Shown in pieces: positions 22,471 through 40,180 of a stretch of DNA of 64,000 nt. The notes under the pieces are model-generated. The model had not been told where the DNA came from, made no database searches, and saw only the letters and a list, made by a program, of their open reading frames with translations. Position numbers and translations under genes: made by a program. This stretch comes from Paulownia fortunei (taxonomy: Eukaryota > Streptophyta > Magnoliopsida > Lamiales > Paulowniaceae), in NCBI GenBank assembly GCA_019321725.1, contig CM033118.1, forward strand, positions 15,960,071-16,024,070. The letters run 5' to 3'. Positions within the stretch are counted from its first letter, which is position 1. Every line of letters starts with the position of its first letter.

Positions 22471-22482
22471 TTATATATATAC
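22471..22482 (+). promoter_or_regulatory. TATA box of F3'H
   Basis: TTATATATATAC lies 98-109 bp before the start codon, predicting transcription start near 22505-22510 and a leader of about 70 bases. The leader is C-rich directly before the ATG. This is the best TATA-like sequence at the right distance. Confidence 0.6.
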
Positions 22483-22579
22483 ACCAACATATTATCATCT
22501 TATATCTATCTACCCCATAGCTCGCCCTTAGAAGTTAAACCTTTAAGCCCTTCAACCACCCCCCACCCACAATAAATCA

Positions 22580-26927
<4,348 letters not shown>

Positions 26928-26966
26928 TGCACATGGCAAGCCTATTATATAGCATCAAGTGGATAT

Positions 26967-26972
26967 AATAAA
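26967..26972 (+). terminator. Polyadenylation signal candidate of F3'H
   Basis: AATAAA lies 40 bases after the TGA stop, followed by U-rich sequence. This is a canonical near-upstream element. Confidence 0.55.
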
Positions 26973-28430
26973 TTTTATTATTGTTTTTCCTAAATTATGC
27001 ATGTGTGGTGGATAGTGGTTGTATCCATTTAAATAAGAATTTCATTTTCTTTTTTGTATTAAGTTCTTCTTTTTTTTACTTGCTTGCTCTCATTGTACTC
27101 ATTTAAAAGCTAGCTTTAGAATGAACAAGGTTAAGACTAAGTCACAATATAAAATTCAAATAATGTTCCAAATGAAATTAAACATAGACTCATTTATAGG
27201 TGTACCAAAGCTTATGTTATGCATCAAGCCTAAGTATGATGTGCTTGGTAGATTTGTCATTTGTATCCACTTGTTGATGAAAATTTAGACTTTTATAAAG
27301 CCTTTCTTTTTCATAGCTTGCTTGCTTCTTATACTCAATGTGCACGCAATAAATACACAATATGTATAATATTTTTATCTCTATTAGATTGCAATAAAAT
27401 TATTTAAAATATTTCATTAGATCATCTAAAAATCGAGTTAATCATTGAAAATTGACCAATAGTGTATATATATATATAGTATACTTTCAATTATTTAAGC
27501 CTCAATAAAGACTTAAAATAAATATTGTTGTAAATTAAATAAATTAGTATAATTTATCAAAGTCCAATATCATTGCCTATCAGACAAAAAATACTTAAAT
27601 GACATGTAGAAAATGGTTTAACTTAAAAATATAATTAACTTTATTAAATTTAGAATGTACATGAGAAAATATCTTTTTTTCATATTAATTATATTCTTGA
27701 TAAAGAAAGAAAAACGAAATTGGTTAAAGTGGTTTGGTCAATTTATCTCTCAACGACGAGATTTTTTCTTTAATTACACATTTTAATAAAGGATATTTTC
27801 TTTTTCACTCCCATTTTTTCTTCATTTTCAATGTTTTTGAGGAAAACATGTATGAAAGTTAATTTGGAGATAAATTTTAGTATTTCTCCTTACAAAAGCA
27901 ACCAATATTTCATCCATCCCAAAATCGGTAGTGAAATTTGGACTAATTGTGCCCAATTTGAAAGATGCTACATGTAAATTGACAATCTACATTTAAAATG
28001 ACAAAAAAGAAAGTAGGTCATCTTACACACTAAAAATGCATTTTTTATTTTATACTGATATTACAAATATCAAAATTCAACAATATGTCTGAATTCCTTT
28101 TAGGTTATAAAAATCAACTCAAAATTTTTTACAACAATTTATTCCTCATGTCTTATGTTCGTTCAAAATAACTAAAAAACATATGAAATTCATTGAGCAA
28201 GTGTTTCGTTTGATTATATAGATTATATAGATTACATTTATAATTTAAAGAACATAAAACAAAATTGAAGGAAATACTGATGCACTTCTATTCATGACTT
28301 TGTTCCATTATTTGCATTTTATCGGTTAAAGGGAAGAAGAAATGTGAGATCAACAACTAAGTTGTAAGTGAAGAGAAGAGACTAGAAAACAAAATAAAAA
28401 AGGCAAAAAATTTATGCAATCAAAAATTTA
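26973..28430. other. Gene-free intergenic DNA downstream of F3'H
   Basis: This is AT-rich sequence without conserved coding frames or clear repeats. It ends at the target duplication of the Copia element at 28436. Confidence 0.5.
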
Positions 28431-28435
28431 AATAC

Positions 28436-28763
28436 TATTATGACACATGTCCAATATATATGGACTTAGCATTGTATAAATGTATACTTAACATATATGT
28501 GGATATAAGCAATATTAGCTTAGTAACATTTATGTGTACATTCCTTTGTGATGCCAAATAGCATGCATAAGTATAATGTTTTTCTGTTTTTTCTGCTATA
28601 TATATGTGTGCTTGGCTTGTAATAGTGTAGAGATTTTGTAAAGAGAAAAATGTATAGAAAATGTGTAGTTATATTCAGTAATCCAAAAATACAATGATAG
28701 ATTAGTGTATTTTTTTATCCTTTCTTACACTCACGTTGTATTAAATAGAGGTTATTTATAACA
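28436..28763 (+). repeat. 5' LTR of Copia element 1
   Basis: About 328 bp matching 33313-33642 with roughly 15% difference and one small indel. It starts TATTATGACACATGTCC and ends TTATTTATAACA. The flanking 5 bp AATAC (28431-28435) and AATAA (33643-33647) agree at four positions and are the likely target duplication. Downstream CATTATCAATATGAG occupies the primer-binding position and resembles the TTATCAGCACGAG sequence common after LTRs of this Copia type. Confidence 0.85.
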
Positions 28764-31700
28764 CATTATCAATATGAGATTTTGTTCGAAAAAGGTTTGT
28801 AAAATTAAGTTTGAATTTCTTTATATAAATTTTTGCCGTAATTGAAAAATAAAAATTCCAGATCCTAGATGTTACCGGTAGTAACTATCTATCATGGTGC
28901 CTAGATATCAAACTACATCTTCAGGGATTGGACCTTGCAAAAACCCTAATTATATGGATATTAAAAAGGTAAAAGGTAGAGATAAGGCGAATGCTATGAT
29001 ATTTATACGTTATCATCCATCGGATGATCTGAAGGATGAATATATACAGCTTGAAAAGTCATCTGAGATTTGGCTCAAACTCAAGGACATTTAATCACAC
29101 TAGGACTGTGATACCTCCGTGGCCATAATATGATTGACAACATCAAAGGCTACAGGACTTTAAGTCTGTTGTCGAATATAATTCGGCATTATTCAAGATT
29201 GAATCCAGACTGGCTCTTTGTGGAACAAAATTATCAAAAAATGATAAATTAGAGGAGACTTTATCTGCAATGCATGTCTCGAACATGGTGCTCCAACAAC
29301 AATATAGACAACGCCAGTTTAAAACATACTCTGAATTAATTTATGTTCTTCTAACTATAGAGAAGACTAATGAGCTGCTGTTAAAGAATCATGATTTGCG
29401 ACCTTCTGGGTCTCAAGTAGTGCCTGAAGCATATGCTAGTTCTAGTAGATTAGTGGGCCAATTTAGAGATTGTGAGCATAAGGTGTTGAGTGGTGGCAAC
29501 ATACCCAGACTTAGGCTTTTTATAATTGTGATCATTTTGTGCTTATTGTATATACCATGTATATACCTCCCTCAAATGGTATATTTCCCAAGGTTGAGTT
29601 TCTTTTGACTGTGTTTATGTACATATCTCCCCGAATGATACAATCTCGAGATTGAACTGACAATTTGATGTTTTATAAAATTATGAATTTATTATCATAA
29701 TATTTTCAAGTACTATTATGATTCTGGTGTTAATTTCATATTATTTAATGAGGATGCACAAGAGAAACATTGACAAAATAGACTATTGTCTGCATAGTAG
29801 TGCAACAACGCACTCAATATTAATTAATAAAGTATATTTCTCGAGTGTAACATTGTGCAAGGCATAAGTTAGAAGCATATCAGGTCCCATTAAGATTATA
29901 GATGGCTTTGGGAATTCAACAATGGTATTGCCTAATGGTACCACTCTACAAATTGAAAATGCATTATGATCCGATAGTCGAAAAGAAATCTACTGAGTTT
30001 TTAGGATGTGCATCGCAATATATATCATTTAGAGACACTAATTGAAAATAACAAAGAGTGTCTATGTATCACATCATATGAAATGGAAAAAAGAACCATC
30101 CATTAGAAATTTGAAGCAACGACTTCTGGACTGTATTATGTCCCGATTTGAGCTTTCAAATCCTACACCACCATGTCTTGGAAGCTGATGAGTCCTGAGA
30201 TATTTGGGTTATGGCATAATCGCCTAGGCCACCTGGAAACTACTATGATGAGTAGGATTGCAGAACATACTAGATGACATTCGATAAAAAGTACAAAGAT
30301 ATTGATGTCCAAGGATTATTTCTATGAATCATGTTCATAGGAAAAACACATTACTAGACTTTCCACATAAAAGGTTGGTTATGAATCACCATCATTTTGT
30401 AACGTATTCATGGTGATATTTGTGGACCAATAAACCCTGCAAGTGGACTATTAAAATATTTTATGGTCATAGTGGACGCACCCTATAGGTAGTATTGGGA
30501 ACTAATGTTGAGCACCCAGTGGCATACGTTCACACTCATAATGGATTGGCAGAATCTTTGATTAAATGAGTTTAGATCATTGCTCGTACTTTATTGATGA
30601 GATCTAAACTCACTAGTGTAGCATAGGGTCATGCAGTATTGCATGCATCATCATTAATTAGATTGTGCCCCATTGCTTATCATATGCACTCCCTGATGCG
30701 GTTAACTCTGGGTTTTGAGTCAGACATTTCGCACCTACACATATTTGGTTGCATTGTATAGGTGCCGATTCCACCTTATCAAAGAACAAAAATGGGTCCT
30801 CAACGTCGACTTGGCATATACATTGGGTTTGATTCACCATCAATTATTCTATACCTAGAACTAATGACGAGTGACTTATTTATCGCTAGATTTGCGAACT
30901 GTCATTTTGATGAAATAATATTTCCATCAATTGATAAAAATAGGGTTATTATTGTCAGTGATAAACCAAAACCAATTGAGAGTTTCTCCTGGAATGAGCA
31001 AAATTTATCCTATTTAGACCGACGTACCTTTGAATATGAAAATAAGGTAAATAAAATCATCCATTTACAGAACATTGCTAAAAGACTTCTTGACGCATTT
31101 AATGATGCCAGTAATGTCATGAAGTCTCATATTCCAACTGCGAATGTTCCAGCTAGGATCGTTGTTCCTGATGAACATATGATAATGGATGATGATGTCC
31201 AACGACAAAAACGAGGTAGATCCATTGGATCAAATGACACTATTTCTCTTAAATGAATGGGGAGCATTCATGAATCCATTAATCAAATGGGTCTTAGTGA
31301 GCATGCTCCAGATGAATCTGTAAAGCCTAATGCTTCAGAAAAAAGGCAATTATAAAAATTACAAATCTTGGGAATATCGAGAATCCCCTAAGCTATGGTA
31401 ATGAAATATGGGATTGGAATGAGATAATCATCGATGATATTTTTGTTTTCTCGGTTACTCAAGAAATGATAAATAATGATTACAATAGTGATCGACGTTC
31501 CATAATAGAATTCCGTCAAAGATATGATTGGCTGAGGTGGAAGGAATAAATAAATCTAAATTAGTTTCCTAGAGAAACATAATGTATTTGGGCCGATTAC
31601 GTGAACCCCGAACAATGTATAACCCATTCGATATAAGTGGGTGTTTGTTCAGAAAAGAAACAAAAAAATGAGATTGTGAGGTATATAGCCTGACTCGTTG

Positions 31701-33312
31701 CTTAAGGATTTTTCCAGAGACCTTGGGTTGATTATGATGTAAATTATTCACCTGTGATGGATACGATCACTTTCTGTTTCCTTATTAATATAGTTGTCCA
31801 CGAGAGTCTGGACATGCTTCTAATGAACGTAGTAACAACCTATTTGTATGGTTCACTGGATTCTTATATTTATATAAAAATTCTTGATGGATTTTAAATG
31901 CCTAAGTTAGACACACATCGTGAGCTATACTTTAATCAAATTACAGATATCGTTGTATGGATTGAAGTAATCCGTTCGTATGTGGTATCATAGATTAAGT
32001 AAGTACCTTATTAAGGAAGGCTACAAAAATGATCTCATATGCCCATGCATTTTTATTAAAAGATCAAATATCGGATTTGCAATCATTGTTGTTTATGTTG
32101 GCACTCCTAAAGAGTTAGCCAATACTGTTGAATACCTAAAGAAAAAGTTTGAGGTTAAAGATCTTGGAAAAACCAAATTCTGTCTTGGTCTTGAGCTAGA
32201 GCATAAAATTAATGGAATACTTGTCCATCAGTCTGCTTATACTGAGAGATTACTCAGATGATTTAACATGGATAAAGCTTATTCCTTGAGTACCCCATGG
32301 TCGTGCGCAGTTTGGACCCTGAGAAAGATCCGTTCCGACCTAAGGAACCTGATGAGGAGATACTTGGCCCTGAAGTGCCATATCTCAATGTTATTGGAGT
32401 ATTGATGTATTTAGCATAGTGCACTAGACCATATATCGCTTTTGAGGTAAATGTACTTGCTTGATATAGTTTGGAGCCCACCTAAAGACACTGGAATAGT
32501 GTTAGACATATTTTTTGTTATCTCTATGGTACTACAGATTTGGGGTTATTTTATTCAAAAGAAGCAACCAACCCAGGGTTAGTTGTTATGTTGATGTAGG
32601 ATATAGATCTGACCCACACAAAGCTCGCTCACAAACTAGTTATTTATTTTGCTATAATGGTACAACCATATCATGGCGGTCTACTAAACAGACATCAGTA
32701 GCTACATCTTCTAACCACTCAGAAATAATTGCTCTGCTTGTCAATTAAAACCGGTTACAGACACCCCTACTATTATTTATGAGGATAATGCAGCTTGCAT
32801 AGCGCAAGTGAAGGGTGGATACATAAAAGGTGATAGGACTATACATATTTCACTAAAGTTTTTCCATACATATGAGTTTTAGAAAAATAGAGAGATGGAT
32901 GTTCAGCAAATTCGATTATATCACAATCTTGCTAATTTGTTTACAAAATCCTTTCAAGCATGGACATTTGAAAAATTGGTATATGGCATAGGTTTGAGAA
33001 GAGTTAATATGAAGCAAGATTGATAACCCAACTCAGGGGGGCTTATATTACTTATTTCAGGGGAGCGAAAATATATATGGTGTGTTGTACTCTTTTTTCC
33101 TTCCATCTGGTTTTTATCCCATTGGATTTTTCCAGCTTAAGGTTTTTAACGAGACAACTTATGGATATGACTTGAATTTGAGTTGTGCACTCTTTTTCCC
33201 TTCTGACCGATTTTTTTTCCTACTGGGTTTTTGTGGCTTAAGGTTTTTAACAAGGCATATTTATACTTATCCAATTTACAATAATTGCAATAATGCTACG
33301 TTTGAGGGGAAG
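28764..33312 (+). pseudogene. Ty1/Copia element 1 gag-pol remnant
   Basis: In order along the + strand: gag, beginning just upstream of 28870 (SNYLSWCLDIKLHLQGLDLA), with gag pieces at 28894-29094 and 29270-29608; GAG-pre-integrase with LWHNRLGHL near 30208; an integrase remnant ~30400-30760; the integrase C-terminal / RT linker at 30762-31256; reverse transcriptase ~31500-32280; RNase H ~32500-33000 with YEDNAACIAQ. Stops and frameshifts occur throughout, so no polyprotein can be made. Around 32095 the RT reads IIVVYVGTPKEL: the conserved YVDD catalytic turn is missing both aspartates and a few following residues. The purine tract GAGGGGAAG (33304-33312) abuts the 3' LTR. Confidence 0.88.
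33086..33262 (+). repeat. Tandem duplication in the Copia 1 3' untranslated region
   Basis: Two copies of a ~100 bp unit each carry GT(A/G)CTCTTTTTTCCTT-like sequence, then a (C/A)TGG(A/G)TTTTT word, then CTTAAGGTTTTTAAC. The related 3' untranslated region of Copia elements of this type often carries such duplications. Confidence 0.6.
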
Positions 33313-33642
33313 TATTATGACACATGTCCAACATATATGGACTTACCATTGTATAAGTGTATACTCAGCATATATGTGGATATAAACAATAATAGCTGAG
33401 TGGTATTTATGTGTACATTCTTTTGTGATGTCAAGTGACATGTATGGTAGAGATACAAGTGTAATATTTTTGTGCTATATATATGTGTTTGGCTTCTTAT
33501 AGTGTAGAGATTTGTAAAGAGAAAAATATAAAAAATGTGTAGTTATATCCGGCAATCAAAAAATACAATGATATATTAGTGTGTGTATTTTTTTTATCCT
33601 TTCTCACACTCACGTTGTATTAAATAGAGGTTATTTATAACA
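33313..33642 (+). repeat. 3' LTR of Copia element 1
   Basis: Partner of 28436-28763. It follows the polypurine tract directly and ends TTATTTATAACA before the flanking AATAA. The divergence from the 5' LTR indicates an old insertion. Confidence 0.85.
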
Positions 33643-35579
33643 AATAATAATATTTATAGAGTAAGAAGTTATTTATTTAAATTATTACTTATGTTTGAAA
33701 TATTAAATAATTTAATTCTATGTTCAATCATATTTGTTGATCGGTTTGTTTTCTCATCCGTTGCCTTCGAATGTATTAAATTTTTACTCAATTAAAGTTA
33801 TATAATTCAATAGTTTTAGTGAGATTGTGTACTTTATTAGCCCTATTTTAGGAAATATATCATTAAAAAAATAGGACATAATTGAAATATGATTAGAGTT
33901 CTATTAGAAAAATGCTTGAAATTAAAATTATAAAATATATAGTAATAAAAATCAAATTAAAAAATAAAACAATTTATTTAATTACACTTTATTATTAAAT
34001 TTTTTTACCATGGTAATAGTCTTTTACATGCATGTATCTTTTACTAATATGTTTATATATATTTCAACATGTAGATTTAAATTCTGGACTGTATATGCTA
34101 AAATCGAATTTACATAGTTGTTGGTTGTTATTACACCAAAAAAATGGGATATCACGTTGCCATGCCATCTCGGTGTAGATTAGATGAAGCAAAGCTATGA
34201 ATCTCAAACTATACAAGAATGTTTCAAAATACAAAATTAATAAAATGCAACTTAATTTTTTTTTAAGCAAGCCCAACAAAATTCTAAAACAGTTGCAAAA
34301 CACAAAAAAACACTAAAAATTAATTGAAAATACTAAAACAATTGCAAACAAGTCCAAAGTAGTGATATACGTCTTGAAACTAATTAGTTAAATAAAAAAA
34401 ACTAAATCTCAAGTAATCCACTTTTAGCCTTGAATGTTTGGCTCTTCTCTACCTAGTACTCTGCCTCTCCCCTGTTACCTAGCCCCACCTCTCAGTGGAG
34501 ACACCGGATCCTTCTCCCGCTAGTCAACCACCAGCCACCCAACAATAGAGGTGATCATAAATTTTATAAAAGCGCTCAAATCGTATTGCACCTCCCTATT
34601 AATATTGATTTATGATACAAATTGAGATTTGAAATATTAAACAAACTAGGGAGGTGTGGAGGCAATTTTCAAACTGAAAAAATGACATCACAACCATACA
34701 ACCTCTTATATAAGTTAAATAGGCATTAGCTGCAATTACTAATTAATTTTATTACTTATTACCTCATATTATTACATAAGATGCAATATTGAGTTGTTAT
34801 AACTATGAGTTAGGGTCCTCTACAAGAACTTGCTTCATATCTTCATCTTATTTTTTTTTTGTAGGTTTGTAGATTGAACTTAAGCAGATTCATTTGGCAC
34901 GCCATAATTGTAGACATTTATTTTATTTTTCTCTACATAGCAAAGTTTTGTTTCTGCATGGTACAAATCCAGGTGAATTTTTAATAATGTGAAAATTGTA
35001 GAGCTTGACACTTCAAATATGTTAGGAAAATCTACTTTTATTTTGGCGTGTTTGAGTTGGTAGAGTTTTGATTATGGTTGTGCTTCCAATAACATGAGAA
35101 AATTACATGAATTTTTCACAGTTAGTATGATCGATGATTGCAGATTTAGATTGGAATCATCAACTTTATCGATCTCAAAAGATCACTTGCACGAAAATAA
35201 AATCAGTCAACCGATGTCTTTTTTACGTGAGCACCTTTAATGTCTAGATATCTTTTATTGTTAATTTAAATATAATGCCTTTCCATTGTTATTTTTTGGA
35301 TATCTTTTTATTTCAATTTAATTGTTTTGTAATATCGTGCAAAGTATTTATTTGCAATTATGTAAACTTTTTTTTATTAATTAAAACCGTCAAACCTTCC
35401 ACAACCACTTGAAATTGCACTTTTAATTTTACTTGACAAAATTATAATTTTAAAATTAATATTTAGTAAAATTATATATGACAATTTAATTTAAAATTAA
35501 TAAAAAAACCATCAAACTGTATTATTATCACCCTATCCAACATCCTCGACCAAACACCCTTTCCTTCCCCAGCCACCCA
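33643..35579. other. Gene-free intergenic DNA
   Basis: AT-rich with a moderately GC-richer patch at about 34430-34540. A 79-codon minus-strand frame at 34064-34303 has no recognised domain and is judged chance. No repeat partner for this stretch was found in the window. Confidence 0.5.
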
Positions 35580-35773
35580 ACCCCCACCCCAGTCCTACCT
35601 TGTACATAATAACTTCCCACTCCATCCCTAAACAACCTTTCCCCGACTCCTCAACTCCACGCCACCACACACCCACACAACCCATGTACTCACCTCGCTA
35701 CCAGACGTTGCAGTCCCGACCTTCTCATCCTCGCTCTCCTCTTCCAACAACAATTATTTTCCCTTTCTCCTGC
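35580..35773. repeat. Repeated segment, copy B, piece 1
   Basis: Aligns with 11150-11480 of copy A. It stops exactly at the LTR at 35774. The last five bases CCTGC resemble CCCGC at 41431-41435, the target duplication of the intervening Gypsy-like element. The sequence resumes at 41431. Confidence 0.7.
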
Positions 35774-37293
35774 TGTTCATGAAATATTTTGCAAACTGCA
35801 AGTGTACGGTGCCAAGTTTTAATACAACGATAAGTTCAGTATCGTATCTAAAAGTGATGATTAAATAAAATAGAATAAGATAAAAATTGCAAAGACTAGA
35901 TTAGAGTTCTTAAAAGTAATACAATAAACACTTTATAAATAAGAAATTCTAGAGGAATGACTTACCTAATTATCACCTATGTTTTTTCTTCCAAAACATA
36001 CCAATTTAAGTTAACAATACATGTAAGTTAAGAATTCCTAAGCTCATCAATTTCCTCTCTCGAGTGCCGAATTGATTATGAGTTCTAATATGAATTTCAA
36101 TATCTCTATAAAAAAACTCAAGAATAAAACTCTACAAAAGTTCAATGAATTTTTCTTCAAAACTTCAAAGGTTTCATAAATTTCTCAACTCTATGATTCT
36201 TAGGTTATATTATCTTTATAATCATGTATGATCTTCCCTCTCTTTAATATCGAATCTCATACATCAAACACGCTCAATTAATGGTCAAATAATCAAAGAT
36301 GCAATACTAAATAAGATAACACAAACAAGATGAATAACTTGAACTAATATTGTTTGGAATTCAAACATAGGATCAAATAAAGTTACATCATCCTCTAGAA
36401 AGAAAGTTTAGTTTATTATGTATGAATATAACTTCAAAAAATATATAAGAAAGAACATAAAAATTGTTCACTAATTTGTGAAGTAAGAGGAATGGTTGAA
36501 GCTCTCATTGTGTTCAAGAATGGCTTCCTTGTCTTCAAGAATGACTCTCTTCTCACCATGAATGACTCGTTCTGTCTAGCATGCTTCTTTTTGTCCAGAA
36601 CAACTTTCCACATCTAGAATGCCTTTGGAGGCTCTTTGGGGTCCTTAAAATCAGATGGGAGAAGCCTTAAAGAGGGAAAAAAAATCCATTTTTCCCCTTT
36701 TATTTGAATCACAACGCGTGGGGGCTAACTGGACAGCTAGCACAACTAGGCACTGAACATTTTATCTTTAGCATCTGCAGCCTCTTTAAACCAATTTTGT
36801 ACCACTTTCTGACTGAACCGATTTTGGTGTCTTCATAACATTTGTATTCTTATCTCTTAAATTTCTATATCATCATGAATCATCATAATAGGACATCGAT
36901 GGAGAGAGTTATACCTAAAATACCGAGATATGTCATACAAGAAATTTTCAGTCCAATGTTGACTTTTGAACTCGATGTTTCTCATTGAAATCGTAGGAAT
37001 TGGATTTTATGGTAAACATAAAAGTTGTAGATATATTTCCTGGCTTTCCAATGGATCAAGAATTAAATCAATATGATATTGGAGAAAAGACTTATGATTG
37101 ATGTACAAACACTGTCATTAGTAGCAACACAATTTGGATTTTCCAACATTTCAACCAAGTTTTTGGTTTCTTTCATTTTTGTCATTACCTACAAGATTTC
37201 AAACTAAATTCATAAAAAGTAACAAAAATACTTGAAAACAAACTAATGGTTAATAAAAAGGCATATGAATTATTGGTATAAACCAACTTATCA
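35774..37293 (-). repeat. 3' LTR of Gypsy-like element (minus strand)
   Basis: On the minus strand it starts TGATAAGTTGG and ends ATGAACA (TG...CA). It is 1520 bp long and matches 40181-41430 and the solo LTR at 43590-45366. The bordering tract at 37294-37312, read on the minus strand, is the purine-rich AAGTTTGAGGGTATT, the polypurine tract. Confidence 0.9.
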
Positions 37294-40180
37294 AATACCC
37301 TCAAACTTTACCTTTTACTCATTCTCGTAGAAAACTCAAAATCAAACAATCATAGGTTAATACTTTGATCATGAATTACTAAAATTAATTAACCAATTCA
37401 AATGCCTCATCAATTTTTATTGCACATGAATCTAAAGGTTAGTCACAAAGCTAGTCGAATGACACTACAAAACTTGTGCTTTATCAATCTAATCATGAAT
37501 TCAAAATGTGTGTGTGTGAAGTGTCAAACTCAAGTTTCATGCATGCATTTTAGGTATGAATTTCACAACCAATGATTTTCAGGATCTAAGAAAAAGAGTT
37601 CTAGGTGTTCCATAGGCTTGCTTTTCATACACATTCTCTACTAATATAGACACTAGTAAACTTGGATCAAAAGGACTTCAATAAGCTTGTAACGTAAGGC
37701 CTATGTATTGGCTTACAAAGAAAAATAAGAATAAACAACGTAAGAGAGCATAAAGCGTTGCACATAGAATCTCACTCTCCTCTTTTCTTTTCTCTTTCCC
37801 AATTTTTTTTTCTTTAAAATTCATGCTTTTCTTTTATTTTATTTTTCATAATTTTTTTTCTTTTTTTTCCCTTCTTTTTTTCTTGAATCACAAGGCTTCA
37901 TTTCTTATTCTTTTGCTTTCACAATCCCCAAACTTATTTCTTTTCATCAACATGAGTTTTGATTTATTTTTTATATATTTTCCTTGCTCATACTCTTAAA
38001 TACATTCTCCCACACTCTTAACATGTCTCATATGATCCATTAATAAGATTGTGCACAAAATATCATACTTTAAGCTCTCTTAGGGATAATCATTGGTTTT
38101 TCGGGCTATTAAAGGGTCGGTATAGTGAGCTTCAAGAAATGAAGTCGAATGGTGGTCATTCATATGCCTTGCACATACCATTCTCTGAAAAGCAGCTCAA
38201 AGGGGTAACTAGTGAATGAAAGTGTGATTATGGTAGACTTGAATGGCACAAATGAGTCAAAGATAGCCTAAATCATTTTCAAGTTTGTAGTTATTTAGAA
38301 TTTCGTCTCAAAGAGTAATCAAACAAGTTCTAGAATACCACAAAATGACTAATACAACTCAATGGAAGCAAATTCCAGCACCAAGTAGCATGTAATTCAC
38401 AAGTTTTCGACACGACGTGCTCAATGAAAATTCATCATTAATAACAAGGATCAAATACACACAAGAATCGACATGTCACAAGACTCGCAATTTTTCTTCC
38501 CTCTAAACTCTATACAACATCAATTAGTATCATTATAGGCAATCGGTAATTAAGTTATTCATTCAATTACAAAATATGAACTCAACTAAGTTTGTTAACA
38601 AAGCATGCTTGCTCTTGGACTCTCATCACTCAACATGGGTAATTCAAATTGAAAAATTTGGCTCAATTTTTTATATAAAGCTCAAACACACAAAATACAA
38701 ATCTTACCCCAACTTTAAAATTAATATTATCCTCAATGTTTCAAGAATTAAAGCACATAAGAGGTGGAAATAAAAAACTCCCATTTCCAATAAATGATGC
38801 ACTCGGAGTTAATGGGAGATCGACATATATCACCAATGAGACATCCATCTATATAAGAAAATAAAGCATGAAAGCATATGGATTAAAGCAATGAAAGTTC
38901 TCACACAAACAAAGACACAGAAACATAATAACTAAACATGCTTAAATCTAGAAAATAAATATATTTCATAAACTAACTATCAAATTATTTAAAAAGTAAA
39001 AGAAAAAAAGGGTTTAGGTTGCCTCCCAATAAATGCTTAGTTTATAGTTGTCGGTCTGACTTTCTTCTTTACTCATCCCGAATCTAAAAATAAATATTTA
39101 TCAAGCCACATCTTTGTGTTCTCTAAGAGTGTATGTGATCCTTCTAGATAGACAAGGCGAGAATGATCAGGAATAACATCAAGGGCCTTTTAGACATCAA
39201 TAAGTGTATCCCCTGTTACTGCGAATGGTCTTCCAAACAAGTGAAAATTACCTATCTTTTTTCATATTAAAAATAGAAAAATCTTTAGAGCACAAGAATT
39301 GGTCACCATTCCTAATCATATATTGAGTTACCCTAGTAGGCCTTGTTTCATCTAGTGCATGTTTTCTGAAATTAAACAATGAAACTGAATTAGTGCTTGC
39401 ATCTAGATCACATAATGCTATTTCACAAGCAGAATTTTCAATTGAATAAGGGATAATGAAACTCCTTGAATTAGTAAGTACTTGAGGTGGCTTCTCTTGT
39501 AAAATGGCATTATACTTTTCAGTAGTTTCACATTCCTTTATTTGTTATTGTTGGATGGCTTGCAATGCTCATTTGGATTGATTTTCGTATAATTTAAAAA
39601 GTTTTCTTTATGTTTATGAGCATTAATTTCAATCACAAGCTGTCCAATTTAATTTTATATTGAATTCATTTAAGCTCCTAAACTTGAAGCTAGCTGCCCC
39701 AATTGAGTCTCAATGTTGTCTATCTTTGCTTCATTCTCATTCTATTGGGCTCTTGTTTCACAAATGAAAGTGCTTAGCAAATCCTCCAATGATGCATTTT
39801 TCTCAACTCTAGTTTCTATAAATGAAGTGCTAGTGGATGCCATAGAATCTATTCCTTGAGAATCTCTATTAGAAGTCCAAGCTACAAATTGGTTAGAAAG
39901 AGACAAAATTTGGGCAGCAAGTTGTGTAAACGGATCTACCCTAAGAACACCGACAATCTTTTCAATGGAAGACCTCTTGGAAGGCCATTGATAGCCATTA
40001 GTAGCCATCGCCTCAAGACTCATAGCCTTATATATACAAATACATATAACCTAATGCAATGCAAAACATTCATCAAAATATGGGAAGAAAGTAAAAATAA
40101 TCTAGACTAAAATTAAGACAAATTCATAATAATATTAATGCAATTATGATAAACAATCCCCGGCAACGGTGTCAAAAACT
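37294..40180 (-). pseudogene. Ty3/Gypsy deletion derivative: gag-protease remnant, no RT/integrase
   Basis: Minus strand. The primer-binding site is at 40157-40174. A gag-tail fragment lies at 40023-39742 with the words PFTQLAAQILSLSNQF, typical of the gag-protease linker in plant Gypsy elements. An aspartic protease remnant follows at about 39480-39190 (FIIPYSIENSACEIALCDL, then GRPFAVTGDTLIDV with a stop). The active-site region reads DLDAS, where DLGAS is usual. Directly afterwards, at 39010-39035, comes TTGGGAGGCAACC, which in this group marks the end of pol. Reverse transcriptase, RNase H and integrase are absent. About 1.7 kb of non-coding sequence leads to the 3' LTR. The copy is non-autonomous and also broken by stops. 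Confidence 0.8.
40157..40174 (-). other. tRNA-Asp-type primer-binding site
   Basis: The + strand reads TCCCCGGCAACGGTGTCA. This equals the last 18 bases of plant tRNA-Asp, TCCCCGGCAACGGCGCCA, with two C-to-T changes. It lies 6 bases inside the 5' LTR, which fixes the element's orientation as minus. Confidence 0.8.

Noticed and set aside
30658..30843. Minus-strand reading frame within Copia element 1
   Set aside because: Antisense shadow of the integrase region.
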